Assembly: GCF_009669325.1 (NCBI RefSeq)
Contig: NZ_SZWE01000001.1
Span: forward strand, 1,240,402 to 1,304,401
From: Roseovarius bejariae
GTDB lineage: Bacteria > Pseudomonadota > Alphaproteobacteria > Rhodobacterales > Rhodobacteraceae
Reading direction: 5' to 3'
DNA: 64,000 nt
Shown here: one piece after another, positions 25,553 to 33,658 of the stretch
How the letters are laid out: each line of letters starts with the position of its first letter
How positions within the stretch are numbered: the stretch's first letter is position 1
Notes under the pieces: model-generated
Seen by the model: the letters and a program-made list of their open reading frames with translations, nothing else
Told to the model about the DNA's origin: nothing
Databases searched by the model: none
Made by a program: the position numbers and the translations under genes

Positions 25553-26296
25553 ATGGGGTTAGAGGAAAGACACTCGTACCGGGCAGCGGAGATATTCCCC
25601 GAGCTTGTGGCCCAGCCCAAGATCATGCCATCATCGGGCCGCAAACTCAAACTTGCGGAAAATCAGTTTCAACAAAAACTCCCGGAACTGACTGGTGAGG
25701 TGCAGGCAACGACCCTCTCGTTCGAGAACATGCATGCCTATGGGCAACTTTTCCCCAACTACCTTCGGGCGCGACGCGAGGTGTTCATCGACCACAAAGG
25801 CTGGGACCTTCCACAGACCGAAGGGATGGAGTTCGACCAGTACGACACCCCGCAAAGCAAATGGGTGATCGTTCACGAATATGGCCGCGTCATCGCGGGG
25901 ATGCGCCTCACGCCGACAATCGCCAGATGTGGCCACTATTCCTACATGCTGCGCGATGCCCAGCTCGGGCTGTTGGAGAACATTCCCCAAGACATCCTGT
26001 TCTTCGAAGCCCCGGTACGCCCCGAGATCTGGGAGGCCACGCGCCTGTTTGTGGCAAACTCCGTTTCCTCCAAGCGCCGCCTTGCCATACAAACCATTCT
26101 TCTAGAACACATGGCAGCATCCGCGCGCGAAATGGGCGTCAGCGGGATCATCGGCATTGTACCGGCCGTGTTCAGCCGATGGATGAAGCGGATCGGCATG
26201 AACGCAACCCCTGTCGGCCCCGCAATGGAGATCGACGGCGACCGCACACAGGCCGCCCTCATGAATGTCATCGATCCACGTTCCGTACGAAACTGA
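25553..26296 (+). CDS. LuxI-type autoinducer (acyl-homoserine lactone) synthase
   Basis: 247 residues with a GNAT-like LuxI fold. All eight canonical residues can be placed: Arg74 and Phe78 (RREVF), Trp84 (KGW), Asp95 and Asp98 (EFDQYD), Arg118 (GMRLTPT), Glu161 and Arg164 (WEATR). The N-terminus is about 50 residues longer than usual; the ATG at 25553 has GAGGA six bases upstream. It should make an acyl-homoserine lactone from SAM and an acyl donor. No LuxR gene is adjacent; the neighbours are kinases and receiver proteins, which is unusual. Confidence 0.85.
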   Translation: MGLEERHSYRAAEIFPELVAQPKIMPSSGRKLKLAENQFQQKLPELTGEVQATTLSFENMHAYGQLFPNYLRARREVFIDHKGWDLPQTEGMEFDQYDTPQSKWVIVHEYGRVIAGMRLTPTIARCGHYSYMLRDAQLGLLENIPQDILFFEAPVRPEIWEATRLFVANSVSSKRRLAIQTILLEHMAASAREMGVSGIIGIVPAVFSRWMKRIGMNATPVGPAMEIDGDRTQAALMNVIDPRSVRN

Positions 26297-26299
26297 AGC

Positions 26300-26338
26300 G
26301 TTTCGCCTTTTGCTGATGTCTCAGGTTAAAGGCGAAAC
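26300..26338. terminator. Bidirectional terminator between luxI and receiver copy B
   Basis: GTTTCGCCTTT (26300-26310) pairs with AAAGGCGAAAC (26328-26338) across a 17 nt loop, just after the luxI stop and just before the stop of the converging gene. The 11 bp stem is perfect, with T/A-rich stem ends. It fits a shared terminator for convergent genes. Confidence 0.6.
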
Positions 26339-26341
26339 ACT

Positions 26342-27352
26342 TTAGCGACTGCGAGACTGCTTGACCTCTTCTTTCTCGACCTGCGAAAAGATCTCCTTTT
26401 CGATCACGTCGATTTCGGGCAGGGCCTTTCTCTTTGGCGTCTGGGCCGAAGCCAGTTCTTTTGACAGCAACTTCAACGCGGCTTGCGGCGACTGAATTCT
26501 ATGTGCTGTCAAGGCCGTGACATCCAAGAAGGTCTCGTCCGGTTTTCCCCCGGGCAATTCCTTCAAGGTCTGGCGGATATTTTCGCACAGCCGCGTCTGC
26601 AACAGTTGCGGGACAATATCCGTGTGCTCGATCACGCACAGGATGAACTTTCCATGTCCGATATAGGACATCTGAAACCGCCGCGCATTGACCGTCTGGG
26701 AAAGGATATGGCTGATCGCATGCAAGTGTTGAAAAACATTGCTGCGTTCCAAACTTGAGAAAAGTGCGGAAAAATTGCGAATCTCCACCCGGAACAGGCT
26801 GATCGGGTAAAATCCTTTCTGCATTCTCAGGAATTTGTTCTCGATTTGATAGTAATCGACCATGCCATCCACATCTGGAAAGCTCACCCGCTCACCAAGA
26901 TCAATCAAATCGAAATCGGACGCGAATGAAAGCAGGGCCCGCAATGCCGAGCGGCTCTGCTGTTCCACGCGGGTCGTCTGAACCAGCAGCATTGCCGTGT
27001 TGATCCGGCCTGCCATTTCCACAGGATCAAGCGGTTTACGCATGAAATCCGTTGCTCCGGCTTCAAAGGCCCGGTCCATGTATTTTTCGGCTTCACCCGC
27101 TGTAATCATGATCATCGGAGCAGACCGGCAGTCTGCACGTTGACGCAAATGGGCGCAAAGCTCGATCCCGTCCATTTTTTCCATCATGATATCGATCAGG
27201 AAACAGTCGAACGCGATCCGCTGGCTCTCGACCATATCGATCGCCGCATAGGCGGAGTCGGCCACGGATATATCGTCGAACCCCCGCTCTTTCAGGTTCT
27301 CACAAAGAAGGTCGGTGAAAACCGGGTCGTCATCAACAAGAAGAATGCGCAC
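26342..27352 (-). CDS. Response regulator with degenerate GGDEF-like domain (copy B)
   Basis: 336 residues. Receiver with Asp54 (LIDIMMEKMDG) and Lys106, followed by a C-terminal domain matching copy A position for position: VDGMVDYYQIENKFL, VEIRNFSALFSSLERS, then YIGHGKFILCVIE, where GHGKF at 232-236 replaces GGDEF. The catalytic acids are absent. The tail is charged (KEEVKQSRSR). It converges on the luxI-type gene and diverges from copy C. Probably an effector in the same phosphorelay; the output is unknown. Confidence 0.8.
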   Translation of the reverse strand: MRILLVDDDPVFTDLLCENLKERGFDDISVADSAYAAIDMVESQRIAFDCFLIDIMMEKMDGIELCAHLRQRADCRSAPMIMITAGEAEKYMDRAFEAGATDFMRKPLDPVEMAGRINTAMLLVQTTRVEQQSRSALRALLSFASDFDLIDLGERVSFPDVDGMVDYYQIENKFLRMQKGFYPISLFRVEIRNFSALFSSLERSNVFQHLHAISHILSQTVNARRFQMSYIGHGKFILCVIEHTDIVPQLLQTRLCENIRQTLKELPGGKPDETFLDVTALTAHRIQSPQAALKLLSKELASAQTPKRKALPEIDVIEKEIFSQVEKEEVKQSRSR

Positions 27353-27768
27353 GTGACTATACCCCCATATAGCTCGAAGTCAGTTTCGCCTACTGATTGA
27401 ATATTTTCCAATACTGGCGATTTTGAGGCGTGCACCACAAGAATTCGCACCTAAATGTGAAACTCTAACACATTGATTTTATTTTATTATTTATCAAATC
27501 TGAACGCTTACTGACGTAAATGCGCCCAAAATTTGAATCACCTCGCCCGAACGGCCTTCCGTTTCGACAGAAAAAAAGGGGGACGAGCACGGAATGAGCG
27601 ACTTTCGGCTTAGCGCCGGACTCCTCTGCATCTCTCCATAATTTGGACATTTTTGCCCCATAGCTACAATTCCAAGTGACCCAAGCGCGCGCCGGCGCGG
27701 ACAAGGTAAAGAGCGGCCAAGAGCCAGCCGGCAAACATGCGAAAGAATGCAGTACAGGAGGCATGCCA
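27353..27768. promoter_or_regulatory. Divergent intergenic region between receiver copies B and C
   Basis: 416 bp with no supportable gene. It is AT-rich around 27470-27510 and separates two divergent paralogous receiver genes, so it should hold both promoters. A 15-codon frame beginning at 27594 is too short to support. No strong inverted repeat or RNA structure was seen. Confidence 0.4.
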
Positions 27769-28758
27769 ATGAAAATACTAGCTGTTGACGACGATACGGT
27801 ATCCTTGGACTTGCTCCGTGAGTGCCTGACCGAGGGCGGATACGATCAGATCAAGCTCGAGACTTCGCCACTCAAGGCATTGGACACCCTTGCTGCGGCC
27901 TCGCATTGCTACGATTGCATCTTGCTCGACATCGACATGCCGGAAATGGATGGCATCAGCCTCTGTGCGGAAATTCGCAAATCCGATCAGTACAAGAACA
28001 CCCCCATTTTGATGATCACACGCTACAAGAATCGCGACTCGGTTCAGAAGGCGTTTGAAAAGGGGGCCACGGATTACATCACCAAGCCCTTTGAATTCCT
28101 TGAGGTTCTGACTCGTGTCAGGGTCGCAGAGCGGCTCGTAAAGGAACGTCAGGCGGCTATCGATAGCTACATGGCGCTGCAAAGCATGGAAATGGGGCGG
28201 CAAAAAACGGCCCCTGCCCCCGAAACCCGCCGCTCAGAGCCCGCGATCGACATCGACGAAATAGAAACAGCTGACGATCCTGTGTTGTCGCCGGTTGTCT
28301 TTCAGAACTATCTTGAGCAAGTCACGAAATCCAGCAGCTGTGACCTGAACCTCGTGGCAATCCAGATCCAACGGATCGACCGCATTTTCCGGCGCACAAG
28401 CGCGGCCGACTTCACGGCCATGATGCAAGCCGTCGCACATGCAATCGCAAATCACTTCCGGCCACATTCCGTTTTCATCAGCCAGGCAGGAAACGGGGTT
28501 TTCCTTGCCACGATTGATGGCTCCGTCACAGTCAACCCGCAAGACGCCGAAGCCGGCATCGCCCGTGCGTTGAACTCGATGAACATTCCAAAGGGGGCCG
28601 GAAACGACATTCGCCTGGATCTCATCGTTGGCGTTCCGCTGAACCTGCCAACCTCGCCAAAGCTCAATTTCCGCCGGGCGGTGAAAGCCGCCATCGCGAG
28701 GATGAAACAGCGTGAGGAAGAACAGGATGAATTCGGCCTGTCATCTCTTGCAAGCTAA
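27769..28758 (+). CDS. Response regulator with degenerate GGDEF-like domain (copy C)
   Basis: 329 residues from the ATG at 27769, which has GGAGG eight bases upstream; the open frame extends further but the receiver begins here (MKILAVDDDTVSLD). Asp54 (LLDIDMPEMDG) and Lys106 (ITKPFE) are present. The C-terminal domain has the cyclase fold pattern (VAIQIQRIDRIFRRT, AVAHAIANHF) with GNGVF at 241-245 instead of GGDEF. It is the third copy in this cluster and is followed 95 bp later by a stand-alone receiver. Confidence 0.82.
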   Translation: MKILAVDDDTVSLDLLRECLTEGGYDQIKLETSPLKALDTLAAASHCYDCILLDIDMPEMDGISLCAEIRKSDQYKNTPILMITRYKNRDSVQKAFEKGATDYITKPFEFLEVLTRVRVAERLVKERQAAIDSYMALQSMEMGRQKTAPAPETRRSEPAIDIDEIETADDPVLSPVVFQNYLEQVTKSSSCDLNLVAIQIQRIDRIFRRTSAADFTAMMQAVAHAIANHFRPHSVFISQAGNGVFLATIDGSVTVNPQDAEAGIARALNSMNIPKGAGNDIRLDLIVGVPLNLPTSPKLNFRRAVKAAIARMKQREEEQDEFGLSSLAS

Positions 28759-28853
28759 CACCGATTGACCTCAAGTAAAGTTCCCCCATTGCCCGAAGGG
28801 ACAACTCGTTGTAAGAGATGCGCATTCGTAAAGTTGCGCAAGTGTCCCGGTCG

Positions 28854-29243
28854 ATGTTCAAAATATTACATGTCGAAGATGATCCTGACATCCAAGAGAT
28901 AACCTATCTCGCACTTCAGCTTTCGGAACGTTTTGAAGTGCGGCAATGCAGCTGTGCGAGTGAGGCTATTCTCTTGGCCAAGGAATACGTCGCCGACCTT
29001 CTCTTGCTCGACATGATGATGCCGGGGATGAACGGGGACAGCCTGCTTTCCGAATTGCGTATGCTTCCACAATATGAAGACACCCCCGTCATATTCATGA
29101 CGGCGCGCGCAAACAGCGAAGAGGTGGCCGCGCTGAAACAGGCCGGCGGGATTGCCGTCATCACAAAGCCATTCGAACCCCTGACACTGGCCGGTCAAAT
29201 CATGAAAGTTCTAAACGACGGGCCGGTAAAAACCCGCGTTTGA
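28854..29243 (+). CDS. Stand-alone receiver (CheY-like) protein
   Basis: 129 residues if started at 28854 (MFKILHVEDDPDIQE); an ATG at 28818 would add 12 residues, and neither has a strong ribosome site. Phospho-acceptor Asp53 (LLLDMMMPGMNG), Thr (IFMTAR) and Lys (ITKPFEP) complete the active site. There is no output domain, so it would act by protein contact or as a phosphate carrier to the Hpt protein. It lies downstream of copy C in the same direction. Confidence 0.9.
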   Translation: MFKILHVEDDPDIQEITYLALQLSERFEVRQCSCASEAILLAKEYVADLLLLDMMMPGMNGDSLLSELRMLPQYEDTPVIFMTARANSEEVAALKQAGGIAVITKPFEPLTLAGQIMKVLNDGPVKTRV

Positions 29244-29405
29244 CCCGGCCTTTGCCACAAAGCCAGCACCGTCTATCGGCGCCCCCGAACACTCTTTCCC
29301 AGACAGATACGGCGCGACCGCCACCGATGCAGAACACGGATTTTGCCAACGCAAAATGAAGGGGCCTCACCCCTTTAGCTCCCAACCGCAGTCGCATGAT
29401 TTGAA

Positions 29406-29495
29406 TGGCGGAGACGAAGGGATTCGAACCCTCGAGACGGTTTCCCGCCTACTCCCTTAGCAGGGGAGCGCCTTCGACCACTCGGCCACGTCTCC
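29406..29495 (-). tRNA. tRNA-Ser(GCU)
   Basis: The minus strand gives GGAGACG...CGTCTCC acceptor pairing with encoded CCA (29406-29408), a D-arm with GTGGTCGAAGGC, the anticodon loop CTGCTAA (anticodon GCT), a long class II variable arm and the T-loop GGTTCGAATCC. The length of 90 nt fits tRNA-Ser. Upstream on its strand (29496-29805) there is no gene, only a short CGTACGAAACG repeat. Confidence 0.97.
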
Positions 29496-29614
29496 ACCGA
29501 CGCGTTTATCGAAAGCGGCACGGGGGGGCAAGTCGGAATTGCCTTCGATGTCATTCATTTCGAATTCAATCAGAACACCCCTGCCCCGGGGCCTCATACC
29601 CCCCCACGACAAAA

Positions 29615-29638
29615 CGTACGAAACGCACGTACGAAACG
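29615..29638. repeat. CGTACGAAACG direct repeat (TCGTACGA-type, short form)
   Basis: CGTACGAAACG occurs at 29615-29625 and 29628-29638, followed by a further CGTAC-like end. It lies in a 310 bp gap without genes between tRNA-Ser and ychF. The core is shared with the longer composite repeats at 55728-55809 and 63461-63555. Confidence 0.55.
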
Positions 29639-29805
29639 TACAACCCGTCCCCGCACGCCCTGTTCATCCGCAGGCCCTCAGCCGCCCATACCGACGCGAT
29701 ACCGACAAAATACCGAGGTGTTACAGCACGGCCAAAATCACCCCATCCCCCTGTTAACCAAGGGAATGGGCCATGATTCGACGAAACGGTTAACCCCGCC
29801 CCGGC

Positions 29806-30903
29806 TCAGGTGTTGAACAGGAAGTGCAAAACGTCGCCATCCTTGACGACATACCCCTTGCCCTCGGCGCGCATCTTGCCCGCTTCCTTGGCGCCTTGCT
29901 CTCCGTTACAGGCGACGAAATCGTCGAAGGCAATGGTCTCCGCCCGGATGAAGCCCTTCTCGAAATCACCGTGGATCACGCCTGCCGCCTTGGGGGCCGA
30001 GGTGCCGGTCTTGATGGTCCATGCGCGGGCCTCTTTCGGGCCAACGGTGAAATAGGTCTCAAGATGCAGCAACTCGTACCCGGCCCGGATCAACCGCGCC
30101 AAACCGGCCTCGGCAAGCCCCAATTCCTCAAGGAATTCAACGGCTTCCTCGGCGTCCAACTGGCTGATCTCTTCTTCGATCTGGGCCGAAATCACCACGC
30201 TGGCCGCGCCCTGTTCGGTGGCCATCGCCTCGACCTTTGCGGAAAACGCGTTGCCCTCTGCCGCGCTGCCCTCATCCACGTTGCAGACGTACAAGATCGG
30301 CTTGGTGGTCAGAAGTTGCAGACCTTTCCACGCCTTGGCGTCGTCCTCGCTCACCTCGACCAGGCGGGCGGGCTTGCCCTCTTCCAGCATCGCCTGCGCC
30401 TCGGCCAGCAGGCGGTCCTGCTGGACCGCCTCCTTGTCATTGCCCTTCAGCTTGCGCACCAGGCCGGCGCGGCGCTTCTCGATGCTTTCCAGATCGGCCA
30501 GCATCAATTCGGTCTCGATCACCTCGGCGTCGGCCACCGGATCAACGCGCCCCTCCACGTGGGTCACATCGCCATCCTCGAAACAGCGCAGCACATGGGC
30601 GATGGCGTCCACCTCGCGGATATTGGCCAGGAACTGGTTGCCCAGCCCCTCGCCCTGGCTGGCGCCTTTCACCAGACCGGCGATATCGACAAAGGTCATC
30701 CGCGTCGGGATGATCTGCTTGGAGCCCGCGATTTGTGCAAGCGTATCAAGACGTTGGTCCGGCACGTTGACCTCGCCCACATTGGGCTCGATCGTGCAGA
30801 ACGGGAAGTTCGCCGCCTGCGCCGCGGCGGTTTTCGTCAGCGCGTTGAACAGCGTCGACTTACCCACATTGGGCAGCCCCACGATCCCCATCTTGAAGCC
30901 CAT
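29806..30903 (-). CDS. ychF: Redox-regulated ATPase / OBG-type GTPase YchF
   Basis: 365 residues from the ATG at 30903, with GGAGGG eight bases upstream. G1 motif GLPNVGKST, FVDIAGLVKGASQGEGLGNQFL (G3 region) and the C-terminal TGS domain (ETYFTVGPKEARAWTIKTGTS ... GDVLHFLFN) are all present. YchF is a universal ATP-preferring ribosome-associated P-loop protein tied to stress and translation. Length matches the family. Confidence 0.97.
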   Translation of the reverse strand: MGFKMGIVGLPNVGKSTLFNALTKTAAAQAANFPFCTIEPNVGEVNVPDQRLDTLAQIAGSKQIIPTRMTFVDIAGLVKGASQGEGLGNQFLANIREVDAIAHVLRCFEDGDVTHVEGRVDPVADAEVIETELMLADLESIEKRRAGLVRKLKGNDKEAVQQDRLLAEAQAMLEEGKPARLVEVSEDDAKAWKGLQLLTTKPILYVCNVDEGSAAEGNAFSAKVEAMATEQGAASVVISAQIEEEISQLDAEEAVEFLEELGLAEAGLARLIRAGYELLHLETYFTVGPKEARAWTIKTGTSAPKAAGVIHGDFEKGFIRAETIAFDDFVACNGEQGAKEAGKMRAEGKGYVVKDGDVLHFLFNT

Positions 30904-31028
30904 AACCGGCCCTCCTGCATTGCATATCGCGCGCATCTACGGCGCGGGGGCAGGCAAGGTCAAGCAGGGCATTGATTTTCGCCCCTCTTTCGGCCAAACC
31001 CATTTCGATCAACCAACAGGATTCCCGC

Positions 31029-31820
31029 ATGACCCGTATCGACGCCAAATTCGCCGCGCTGAAAGCCGAAGGTAACAAGGCCTTTGTCGCCTATGTCATG
31101 GCCGGGGACCCAGATTACGATACCTCGCTCGATGTCATCAAGGGCCTGCCCGGCGCGGGCGTCGACATCATCGAACTGGGCGTTCCCTTCACCGATCCCA
31201 TGGCCGACGGCCCGACCATTCAACTCGCCGGTCAGCGCGCGCTCGAAGGCGGCATGACGCTGGAACGCACCCTGCAAATGGCCCGTGAATTCCGCAAAAC
31301 CGATGACACGACGCCAATCGTCATGATGGGCTATTACAACCCGATCTACAGCCGCGGGGTCGATAAATTCCTCGTGGATGCAAAAGAGGCCGGGATCGAC
31401 GGGTTGATCGTGGTCGACCTGCCCCCCGAAGAGGACGAAGAGCTTTGCATTCCCGCCCAAAAGGCCGGGCTCAACTTCATTCGCCTTGCCACGCCCACCA
31501 CCGATGACAAACGCCTGCCCAAGGTTCTGACGAACACTTCAGGATTTGTTTACTATGTGTCGATAACAGGGATCACCGGCGCCGCGGCCGCACAAGCCAC
31601 CGATGTCGGCCCCGAGGTTGCGCGCATCAAATCGCACACCGATCTGCCGGTGATCGTCGGCTTCGGCATCCGCACGCCCGACACCAGCCGCGAGATCGCC
31701 AGCGTCGCGGACGGCGCCGTTGTCGGTTCCGCCATCGTCGGCAAACTGGCCGAAGGCCACACCCCGGCGCAGGTGCTGGAGTTCGTCAAGGGCCTCGCCG
31801 ACGGCGCTCATTCCGCTTGA
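31029..31820 (+). CDS. trpA: Tryptophan synthase alpha subunit
   Basis: 263 residues from the ATG at 31029. The TIM-barrel signature [19 protein letters not shown] contains the catalytic Glu and Asp, with [18 protein letters not shown] and the phosphate loop VGFGIRTPD further on. It cleaves indole-3-glycerol phosphate and passes indole to TrpB, which is not in the window. It is transcribed alone here, divergent from ychF. Confidence 0.97.
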   Translation: MTRIDAKFAALKAEGNKAFVAYVMAGDPDYDTSLDVIKGLPGAGVDIIELGVPFTDPMADGPTIQLAGQRALEGGMTLERTLQMAREFRKTDDTTPIVMMGYYNPIYSRGVDKFLVDAKEAGIDGLIVVDLPPEEDEELCIPAQKAGLNFIRLATPTTDDKRLPKVLTNTSGFVYYVSITGITGAAAAQATDVGPEVARIKSHTDLPVIVGFGIRTPDTSREIASVADGAVVGSAIVGKLAEGHTPAQVLEFVKGLADGAHSA

Positions 31821-31855
31821 GCCGCCAGTCTTAACAAATGGTTAATCATCGCGTC

Positions 31856-31874
31856 CCTTGCCACCATGGCAAGG
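31856..31874 (+). terminator. Hairpin after trpA
   Basis: CCTTGCCA (31856-31863) and TGGCAAGG (31867-31874) form an 8 bp stem with a 3 nt loop, 36 bp past the trpA stop and 77 bp before the next start. There is no T-run, so it may be a weak terminator or an operator for the dehydrogenase gene. Confidence 0.35.
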
Positions 31875-31950
31875 CTCCGGCGGCCTGATCCTTGCGCACG
31901 GCTCTGCGCATTGGTAATGAAATCTTACCATTTTGCCGATTGGATAGCTC

Positions 31951-33114
31951 ATGCCCGTGATCACCTGCGTCGATGACCTCAAGCGCATCTATAAACGCCG
32001 CGCCCCCAAGATGTTCTATGACTACGCCGAATCCGGCAGTTGGACGGAACAGACCTTCCGCGAAAACACCAGTGATTTCAGTGACATCTACCTGCGACAG
32101 CGGGTGGCCGTCGACATGGACGGGCGCAGCACCCAAACCCGGATGATCGGGCAGGATGTGTCGATGCCCGTGGGCCTTGCCCCCGTGGGCCTCACCGGCA
32201 TGCAATGCGCCGACGGTGAAATCAAGGCCGCCCGTGCCGCCGAGAAATTCGGCGTGCCCTTCACGCTGTCCACCATGTCGATCTGTTCGATCGAAGACGT
32301 GGCCGAGAACACCAACAAACCCTTCTGGTTTCAGGTCTACACCCTGAAAGACGACGATTTCATGCAGCGGCTTTTCGACCGCGCCAAGGCCGCCAACTGC
32401 TCGGCGGCGATGATCACCGTGGATTTGCAAGTGCTCGGCCAACGGCACAAGGATCTCAAGAACGGCCTTTCCGCCCCGCCCAAGCTCACCCCCGCATCTG
32501 TCGCCAACATGATGACCAAGGTGCAATGGGGCCTTGGGATGCTGGGCACGAAACGCCGCTCCTTCGGCAATATCGTGGGGCACGCCAAGGGCGTCACCGA
32601 CCCTTCCTCGCTCAGCACCTGGACCTCCGAGGCCTTCGATCCCTCGCTCAACTGGGACCGTATCCGCGAGTTTCGCAAGATGTGGGACGGCCCCCTTATT
32701 ATCAAGGGCATCATGGATCCGCGCGACGCCAAGGAGGCCCTGAACGTGGGTGCCGATGCGATCATCGTCTCCAACCACGGCGGGCGGCAACTCGATGGCG
32801 CACTCAGCGCCATTCGCGCCTTGCCCGCCATCCTCGATGCGGTAGGCGACAAGATCGAGGTGCATATCGACAGTGGCATTCGCACCGGGCAGGACGTTTT
32901 GAAGGCCGTGGCCATGGGGGCGACCGGCACCTACATCGGCCGCGCCTTTGTCTATGGCCTCGGCGCCATGGGCGAACAGGGTGTAACCAAAGCCCTCGAA
33001 TGCATCCACAAGGAACTGGATGTCTCAATGGCGCTCTGCGGACGCACCGATGTCAAAACGCTCGACCGCGATATTCTCATGGTGCCCGAGGATTTCACCG
33101 GTCGCTGGGCCTGA
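31951..33114 (+). CDS. lldD: FMN-dependent alpha-hydroxy-acid (L-lactate) dehydrogenase
   Basis: 387 residues of the glycolate oxidase/lactate dehydrogenase family: MPVITCVDDLKRIYKRRAP, MPVGLAPVGLTGM, a QVYTLKD strand, and the active-site segment IIVSNHGGRQLDG with catalytic His276, then IDSGIRTGQDVLKA for FMN phosphate. It would oxidise L-lactate or a related 2-hydroxy acid and feed electrons to the respiratory chain. The exact substrate within the family is not certain. It ends next to a converging rhodanese gene. Confidence 0.9.
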   Translation: MPVITCVDDLKRIYKRRAPKMFYDYAESGSWTEQTFRENTSDFSDIYLRQRVAVDMDGRSTQTRMIGQDVSMPVGLAPVGLTGMQCADGEIKAARAAEKFGVPFTLSTMSICSIEDVAENTNKPFWFQVYTLKDDDFMQRLFDRAKAANCSAAMITVDLQVLGQRHKDLKNGLSAPPKLTPASVANMMTKVQWGLGMLGTKRRSFGNIVGHAKGVTDPSSLSTWTSEAFDPSLNWDRIREFRKMWDGPLIIKGIMDPRDAKEALNVGADAIIVSNHGGRQLDGALSAIRALPAILDAVGDKIEVHIDSGIRTGQDVLKAVAMGATGTYIGRAFVYGLGAMGEQGVTKALECIHKELDVSMALCGRTDVKTLDRDILMVPEDFTGRWA

Positions 33115-33492
33115 TTACCCCTCAACGCGGCTTGGCGCGCCGGTGGCCATGTTCGTCCCGATATAGGGCTTCTTGGCCGCCTTCCACGCGCCGAACCCAC
33201 CCTCCATATGGGCAATCTGTGTCAAACCGCCCTCGATTGCGGCCCGCGCAATCTTGTCCGAGCGCACACCCGAGCCACAATGGAACACGATCCGTTTGTC
33301 GCTCTGACCGGGGAGCTTGTCGGCGTTGAAAAACGGCATCGGCAGCAAAAGCGCACCCTCGATATGCTCGAACATGTACTCCTGCGGGGTACGCACGTCG
33401 ATCAGGACGATCTCGTTCTTCGCCCAGGCTTCGGCCACCTCCTCGACGGTCCAGGTTTCCAAGGTGGCGTTACCGATGGTTTCACTTTGCAT
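33115..33492 (-). CDS. Rhodanese-domain protein
   Basis: 125 residues, a single rhodanese domain: VLIDVRTPQEYMFEHIEGA and the active-site loop FHCGSGVRS with Cys72 as the sulfur carrier, then HMEGGFGAWKAA. It is cytoplasmic and could take part in sulfur transfer or thiosulfate handling. Its stop is immediately adjacent to that of the lactate dehydrogenase gene. The start is the ATG at 33492. Confidence 0.93.
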   Translation of the reverse strand: MQSETIGNATLETWTVEEVAEAWAKNEIVLIDVRTPQEYMFEHIEGALLLPMPFFNADKLPGQSDKRIVFHCGSGVRSDKIARAAIEGGLTQIAHMEGGFGAWKAAKKPYIGTNMATGAPSRVEG

Positions 33493-33658
33493 AAGGCATT
33501 CCTTTCAGGCTGTTCAATGATATACGGCCTTCCAGAGGACAGGCCGTTTCGCTTGATCAGGGACATATGGGTTTCCCCCGAACGATCCAAGACGCCACCC
33601 GATGAAAACACACGGCGTCACTGGCAGAATCGGGGTGACCCATGCTAGATATGGTCAA

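Noticed and set aside
20416..27591. Identical 13-mer GGGGACGAGCACG at 20416-20428 and 27579-27591 in the signalling cluster
   Set aside because: A single 13-base match in a 64 kb GC-rich window is expected by chance, and flanks do not align.
27594..27641. 15-codon frame in the B/C intergenic region as a leader peptide
   Set aside because: No ribosome site of note, no codon pattern of a leader peptide and no downstream attenuator.
29824..30975. Long open frame antisense to ychF
   Set aside because: ychF is complete on the minus strand; the antisense protein has no recognisable domain.
31846..33009. Long open frame antisense to lldD
   Set aside because: lldD is complete on the plus strand with its catalytic His; the antisense frame is low in information and has no family.
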